The notes beneath the pieces are model-generated. The model was not told where the DNA came from, did no database searches, and was given only the letters and a program-made list of their open reading frames with translations. A stretch of 64,000 nucleotides of DNA from Archilochus colubris (lineage: Eukaryota; Chordata; Aves; Apodiformes; Trochilidae): NCBI GenBank assembly GCA_023079485.1, contig CM041092.1, positions 11,979,127 through 12,043,126 on the forward strand, in the 5' to 3' direction. Positions 59,307 through 64,000 of the stretch are shown piece after piece (position 1 is the stretch's first letter; each line of letters starts with the position of its first letter). The translations under genes were made by a program, and so were the position numbers.

Positions 59307-59565
59307 TTTTCACAGAATAGTTTGGGTCAAAAAGGACCTTTACAGATTGTCTGGTCCCTCCCCTGCTGTGGGCAGGGACACCTTTCAATAGACCAGGTTG
59401 TTCAAACTCAACCAGCCTGAATTGGAACATTTCCAGGGATGAGGCAGCCACAATTCCTCTGGACAACCTGTTTCAGTGTCCCACCACCCTCATCACAAAA
59501 AATATATCCTTCCTCAAGTCCAGTTCTGCTTTCAGTTTTGCAGCCATTTCCCTTCTCCTGAAGAT
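59307..59565 (-). mobile_element. CR1 LINE 3'-end fragment, minus strand
   Basis: On the + strand it reads CACAGAATAGTTTGGGTCAA, then AAGGACCTTTACAGATTGTC, GGGCAGGGACACCTTTCAAT, AGACCAGGTTGTTCAAACTC, CATTTCCAGGGATGAGGCAG and GACAACCTGTTTCAGTGTCC. This matches the reverse complement of the CR1 3' UTR over its last 250 bases, including the true 3' end. It has no coding capacity. Confidence 0.93.
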
Positions 59566-60019
59566 AAACTGGTTTATGCTTAAGTGTAACACAGCATGGC
59601 AGAGCTAAACAGCTCTTTTATTCTATTTAGGGTGCCCCAAGGGCAGCCACAGGGATTTTTTTTATTTTTTTTTTTTTTTTTATAATGAAGCTCACCCTTC
59701 CCAGATGTGTCTCTGCTTGCCACCACTTTTGGTGAAATGCAGACCTGGGAAAGCAGGAAGCTGAGTAAGTAACACATAATTTCTGTATTTATTGACTGTG
59801 TATGGCATAAAGGCACCCATATGTGACAGCAGGTAGAGTAGCTGCCAAAGAGCAGCCTCAGGAAGATGGCATCAGTGTGCTCCTGGGACCTGGAGATGTG
59901 CTGACTGCTTCTTGCCAGGACTCACCCATGGTCTGCTCCTTCCTGGTCCCAGCTCTTGGGCAGATGGGGCACTGGTAATGTGAACTCTTACGTTTTTTCA
60001 TGTTTGCATGACCTCTCCT
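59566..60019. other. Intergenic, with poly-T run
   Basis: Contains a T-rich run at about 59658-59681 that could be the tail of a decayed minus-strand retroposon. Nothing else is recognised. Confidence 0.7.
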
Positions 60020-60093
60020 TGGCTACTGGATTTGGATGGTTGGACTTGATCTTAGAGGTATTTTCCAATCCTAATGATTCCATGATTCTATAA
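60020..60093 (+). mobile_element. CR1 LINE 3'-end relic, + strand
   Basis: GGTTGGACTTGATCTTAGAG, GTATTTTCCAATCCTAATGA and TTCCATGATTCTATAATG form the characteristic CR1 3' terminus with degenerate ATTCTATG octamers. Only the last 70 or so bases are recognisable. Confidence 0.9.
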
Positions 60094-61253
60094 TGTGACA
60101 AATTACTGTGCCTGGGACAATTTGCCTGGGAGCTGGTGATGGTGCCTGGCTATCCTCTTGCTGACAAGCTCTGGGGTGACCATGGTGGGAAGCAGCAGAG
60201 GGGTAGGGACCACACTCCATCCCTGCAGGATGGAGCAGCCCCTCAGGAGCATCAGCAGCCACTCCTGGACAACAGGTATGCAGTGTGCCCCAAGGCACCA
60301 TCCATCTCCCACCTCCAGTCCCCACTGTACTCACTCAGGAGTGATCCCTTCAAGGTCCACCATGTCTGGTCCTGCCCCCTCTGCACCATGGGGTGCCCCA
60401 GTGTGGGGGTCTCCTGCTTCCCCTGTGCCAAGTGCTCCCTCATCCTTCTGGCAACTTGGAACTGGTGCTCTGGGCTGAAAGGGTTAAATGGATGGGCCTG
60501 TCACAGGGGCTGCTGCTCTATAAATAGGAGCTGGGTTTCTAATCTGCTTGCTACTCCTTTCCACTCCCTGCCAGTTTTTTCCTGCTTTTTCCTGCAGGGA
60601 GGTATCCACAGCTGAGATGCTCTGCAACCCCGCAGCCGAGGGGCTGAGCCCTGTCTGGCCAGGCCCGAGTCCCTCAGTCCTCCTGTCACCCAGACTGGTT
60701 CAAACCAAGAAAAAAGAAATGAAAAAACAGAGGGGACAGAAACAAAACTCTCCTTTGGCAGGGGCTCCACAGCCCTGCTCTGTGCTGCGAGTCCCCAGCC
60801 CAGTTTTACCCCCAGCCTTGTTCCCCCTGAGCCACAGCAGAGCCATCTCCTGTTCTGGGACAGGTGAAACCCTGGTCCAAGCACCATGAGCTGATGTTGA
60901 AGACTCGACTCTGCTCCCTGTGTACAAACTCCCTGGCTGGAGGGGGAGCAGGGGATGGCAGCATTTTTGGGCTCCTGTGAAGTCTCCTGTCTTCTGGCTC
61001 TCCCCATGCCTGCATCCCCTGCCCTATCTCCTCCATCTCCCTGACAGCACTAACAACTCCATCCCTGCAGAGCCACAGCCATAAATCCTTGTGAAGGGCA
61101 TAAGGGCCTGCTGGAAGACAAGGTTTGCAGACAAGGGCTGTGGAGAAAGGCTGGCTTCAAGCTGGGCCAAGGACGACATGGGCAAGTTGGAGGGTGGCCA
61201 GAGATCAGTGAGGACATGATGAGTCTCACCAAGTTTGACCTTGGGTTGGATAA
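60094..61253. other. Intergenic GC-rich stretch with one TATA/MEF2-like motif
   Basis: GC-rich sequence with several overlapping ORFs of 100-168 codons on both strands. They have low-complexity, Pro/Ser/Gly-rich translations typical of chance ORFs in GC-rich DNA and match no family I know. One sharp motif, CTATAAATAG at 60518-60527, is listed separately. Confidence 0.6.
60518..60527 (+). promoter_or_regulatory. CTATAAATAG: TATA-box or MEF2-type site
   Basis: A perfect match to the MEF2 consensus YTA(A/T)4TAR and also to a strong TATA box. It sits in GC-rich context (GGGGCTGCTGCTCTATAAATAGGAGCTGG). No downstream gene is recognised within the window, so promoter function is unproven. Confidence 0.3.
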
Positions 61254-61410
61254 CAGGCAACAGAAGAGGCCCAGGGAGACATGAGAACAGCCCTCAAATA
61301 TGTGAGAGGGTAATGCAGGAAGGGAGGGTGATGGTTTCTCTTTGGATAAGGAAAGAAGTCTTGGGCTTAGACAGAAAAGTTTAGATGAAGAAAACCTGTT
61401 GAAAGTTGGA
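61254..61410 (+). mobile_element. CR1 LINE fragment, + strand, old
   Basis: The order of phrases GAGGCCCAGGGAGACATGAG, CCCTCAAATATGTGAGAGG, GGGAGGGTGATGGTTTCTC and AGAAGTCTTGGGCTTAGACA parallels the CR1 region upstream of the 3' UTR (AGGCTCAGGGGAGACC...ATGGGCTTAAACTG). The copy is heavily diverged and lacks the 3' end. Confidence 0.7.
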
Positions 61411-64000
61411 GTAACAAAGCTGGCTTGTCTATAGACCTAATTTGACAAAAGCATACAAGCATACAAAGGGGAAATTAACTCTTGAAGAGCAAATGAACCA
61501 TGGGGTATATCCTTCTGTTGTCTTGGCCTGATATGTGTTGCTACATTTAGCCTGAAAACCCAGTTGGGACAAGCTCTTCTGTTGATGGACAAGGAATAGA
61601 TCTGAGAGGACTCAGCCAACACCCAGGGCAGGTTGTTGTGTGGCTCTTTTTTCTGGGCACAGTGTCTGTGTTACCAGGTCTGGGCCAGCTCAGGTGTGTG
61701 TCCCAGGGGACTCTCCTCACACACCCACCTCAAATTTCCCTGCTGCCCACAGGTGCTTTCCAAAGCTGCTGAATCACCAAAATGGAAATATTTTGCCAAA
61801 AATGTTGAGTTTGATAAAATTGCTAATGGGACCCTCCTGGCTTCCCTGACAGCTTGGCTCTGTGCTTGGGTTTGGAGTTGTTGCTCCAAAGGAAGCAACG
61901 TCGTTGCTGCTCCAAGGGAAGGAGGTTGTTCTTTCCAGCTGAAGAGGCATGGTGCTCCTGGCTCCCAGGGCACCAGCTCTGCTGTGGCTCTGGATAAGCT
62001 GTACCAAGCCCATCCTGCCTGCACCAAGGGTATCCTCCTGGCATTTGCAGTCCTGTGACCACCAGCACCCCACCTTGCAGCTGCCCCCTCTAGTGCTTGT
62101 TGTGCCATGGGCTGGCTTTTAGGGAACACAGCTTGTTTCAGATACTGAACTAACCTTTCCTCCTCAAAATCTTGAATTTTTTTTTTTTTTAATTTTATGC
62201 TTTGTGTATATGAAAATTCAGGCTTCTGGCCAGCTTCAGCTCTGCCTCACAGGACTGGCCTGAGCTAAGGATGCTGTGCTGGAGGCAGTTCAATAGGATG
62301 CTCCAATCTGCACCCCAGCTCCTCTTGCCTGAGGGACAGGGAGCACCTACCTGGACTGACAGTGGCAGCAGTCAGGGGTCTTGCAACAGGAAAGCTCTTC
62401 TGGCTACCAAGAGGAAATAAATGGAGGTATGTTTTTTTTGCTTTGTAGAGATAACCCAGGTAAGAAGAAAGCCTCAGTTACTTCTGCATCTCGTTGACCC
62501 TGGAGCACCAGCTCAGCTCCTGGCAGTCTCAGCCTGCATGGTCACTTGGGGCTGGGACTGAAGGGTTTGCCTCTCTGCCTTGCTCTGCTGTGCCCTCTCA
62601 GCACTGCAGTGGGTGCTCCTGGGACCATAAAGGGCTCCTAGAGCCTGTTTCACCCCAAATCTCTTCTGAATGCAGAGATTTTCCCTTTCTTTTATTTGTG
62701 TTAACAAATGAAAAAATATTCTCAGTTATTGAATATGTGCATGACTGGGCTGCTCTTCTTGGAGGACATGGACTTCCCAGTGTACAACTGCAAGGATACC
62801 TGGTTCTCTCCTTCTCTCCTTCATGCAGGGTTTAGCCTTGCAGCTGCCTATTCCCATTGAAATATGAACTGCAAAAGCCAGGTTTGTGCTTCCTTTGTGT
62901 GTTTCCAGCTGGTTTCCCGTGGTCAGTGAGCATCCATCTGCTCCTGTGGGCTCAGAGGGAAGCACCAGCCCAGGATGGGGGCAGCAGGAGCTGCAGTGAA
63001 GGGTTGTCTGAGCCTTCAGGCTGTTCTTGCCTAGGACACTCCAGATCAGGCTGTTCAGTTGTGGATGGACCCAGGGCAGTGTCTGGCTCTGCCTCTGCCA
63101 GGATGTTGTTATTCTCCAACCCCCTCTGCAGACAGCTTCAGCATCTGCTTCAGTCAGGACCCTTTGCCCTGGGAGGACCCCTTTGCTCAGGTGGGTACTG
63201 ATGCTGCTGCCATGAGCTGGGGCTGTCAGCCCCTGCTCCCAGCTTTAGTGAAGGAGAAGACTGTCTTCTCCCAGGATTCTGATACATGTTCCTGCCAACC
63301 TGTGCTGCTGTGCTTCCCTGGCCATCACTCTCCAGCTTGGGCAAATACTGGTGTCACACTTTAGGAGTGTTTGCAAGAGCTTTTCTGTTATTTTTTGGTG
63401 GCTCCTGTCCACCAATTCCCATCACTTCATGTTCCAGCTCCCTGGTTTGTATCTGCAGAACCTGCAGTGAAGGACCATGGCGGGATCTGTCTCTGGGAGT
63501 TCAGCGTAGATTGGGAAGTACCTGGATGTTTTCCTTTCCCCGAACTTCTTCATTGTGCTGGTGAGCCAAAGCCCATCAGTCCCACCAGCTGAGGACTGAG
63601 AGCCAGGAGGAGATATCAGCAATAGGCTTAGAAAAGTGAAATCCCTGCGTGTCTCTTGGCTGTCACTGTGCAGTGTGGGAACCAGATCCCCTCCCTCTTT
63701 TTCTGGAACGTTGCTGTAGATGGGAGCACTCCTTTGGGATGACCAAGTGCTGCTGGGATGTGGGGATGTCCTCTCAGTAGCATGTTGCCCAGTGATCACT
63801 ACTGGCATGTGGTTTCTCACTCCATTTCCTTTGGCAATCTGTCTTTTGGGTGAGTGCTAAACATTAGCAGTTTGTACTTAATAACTCCACGGTGTGCTTG
63901 GAGCCCATTGCACAGGAAGGGGGATGCACTCAGTCCCCTTCCCCAAGCCCTGTTAAAGGTTTAGGGATACCAGGGTAAGAGAGATGCAGCCTGGGCACCA
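61411..64000. other. Intergenic flank, distal part
   Basis: GC-richer sequence with a T-run at about 62178-62190. I see no exon of a known gene, no RNA gene and no further CR1 copy. ORFs of 100-152 codons occur on both strands but look like chance frames. Confidence 0.6.

Noticed and set aside
60136..61007. Overlapping ORFs of 159 and 168 codons on opposite strands
   Set aside because: The translations are Pro/Ser/Gly/Trp-rich and low-information, occur in all frames of GC-rich DNA, and match no protein I know. The left part also abuts a CR1 relic.
61633..62129. 141-152 codon ORFs on both strands
   Set aside because: Mutually overlapping frames of a GC-rich stretch without splice context or recognisable domain.
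55041..64000. 5' exons of the expected next gene UBP1
   Set aside because: Searched by eye for its conserved N-terminal coding words and found none. The gene may start beyond the window or be rearranged.
1..64000. CRISPR arrays, operons, ribosome-binding sites, tRNA or rRNA genes
   Set aside because: The window is vertebrate nuclear DNA. No regularly spaced repeats and no cloverleaf or rRNA segments were seen.

Overview
The window is vertebrate nuclear DNA, most likely from a bird. Short exons (24-247 bases) sit in long AT-rich introns with GT...AG borders. The only recognisable interspersed repeats are a few old CR1 LINE fragments. There are no Alu, L1 or tRNA-type SINE copies. CR1 also occurs in turtles and crocodilians, so 'bird' is an inference from repeat type and low repeat density.

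One protein-coding gene is present: the 3' half of a CLASP (cytoplasmic linker associated protein, a microtubule plus-end rescue and anti-catastrophe factor) on the + strand, from about 2.1 kb to about 55.04 kb. The exons join in frame to 730 residues plus stop, or 731 or 738 with the alternative choices described. From memory the product matches CLASP2 better than CLASP1: it ends in a Ser-rich tail finishing SDVSTHS and carries the WGWSADGL cassette. The paralogue call is good but not certain. The promoter, start codon, N-terminal TOG domains and SxIP region lie upstream of the window.

Layout: 1-2148 is the end of an upstream intron. 2149-2172 is a 24-base microexon. 3067-10125 holds five exons and 21943-22086 a sixth, together encoding the third TOG-like array; the last two are separated by an 11.8 kb intron. 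23262-32108 encodes the Ser/Pro-rich linker, including a 117-base cassette exon behind a very long pyrimidine tract. 33123-50901 encodes a short linker and the C-terminal CLIP/cortex-binding TOG-like domain, with introns of up to 10.2 kb. 50902 to about 55040 is a 4.1 kb 3' UTR ending in overlapping AATAAA signals.

From 55 to 64 kb I find no gene. This more GC-rich intergenic flank holds three CR1 fragments, a possible regulatory block at 58.67-58.93 kb and an isolated TATA/MEF2-like motif at 60.52 kb. The most notable points are splicing features of the CLASP gene: the microexon, a tandem NAGNAG acceptor and the polypyrimidine-guarded cassette. I saw no new biological system. Local residue numbers below count from the first codon of the exon at 3067.
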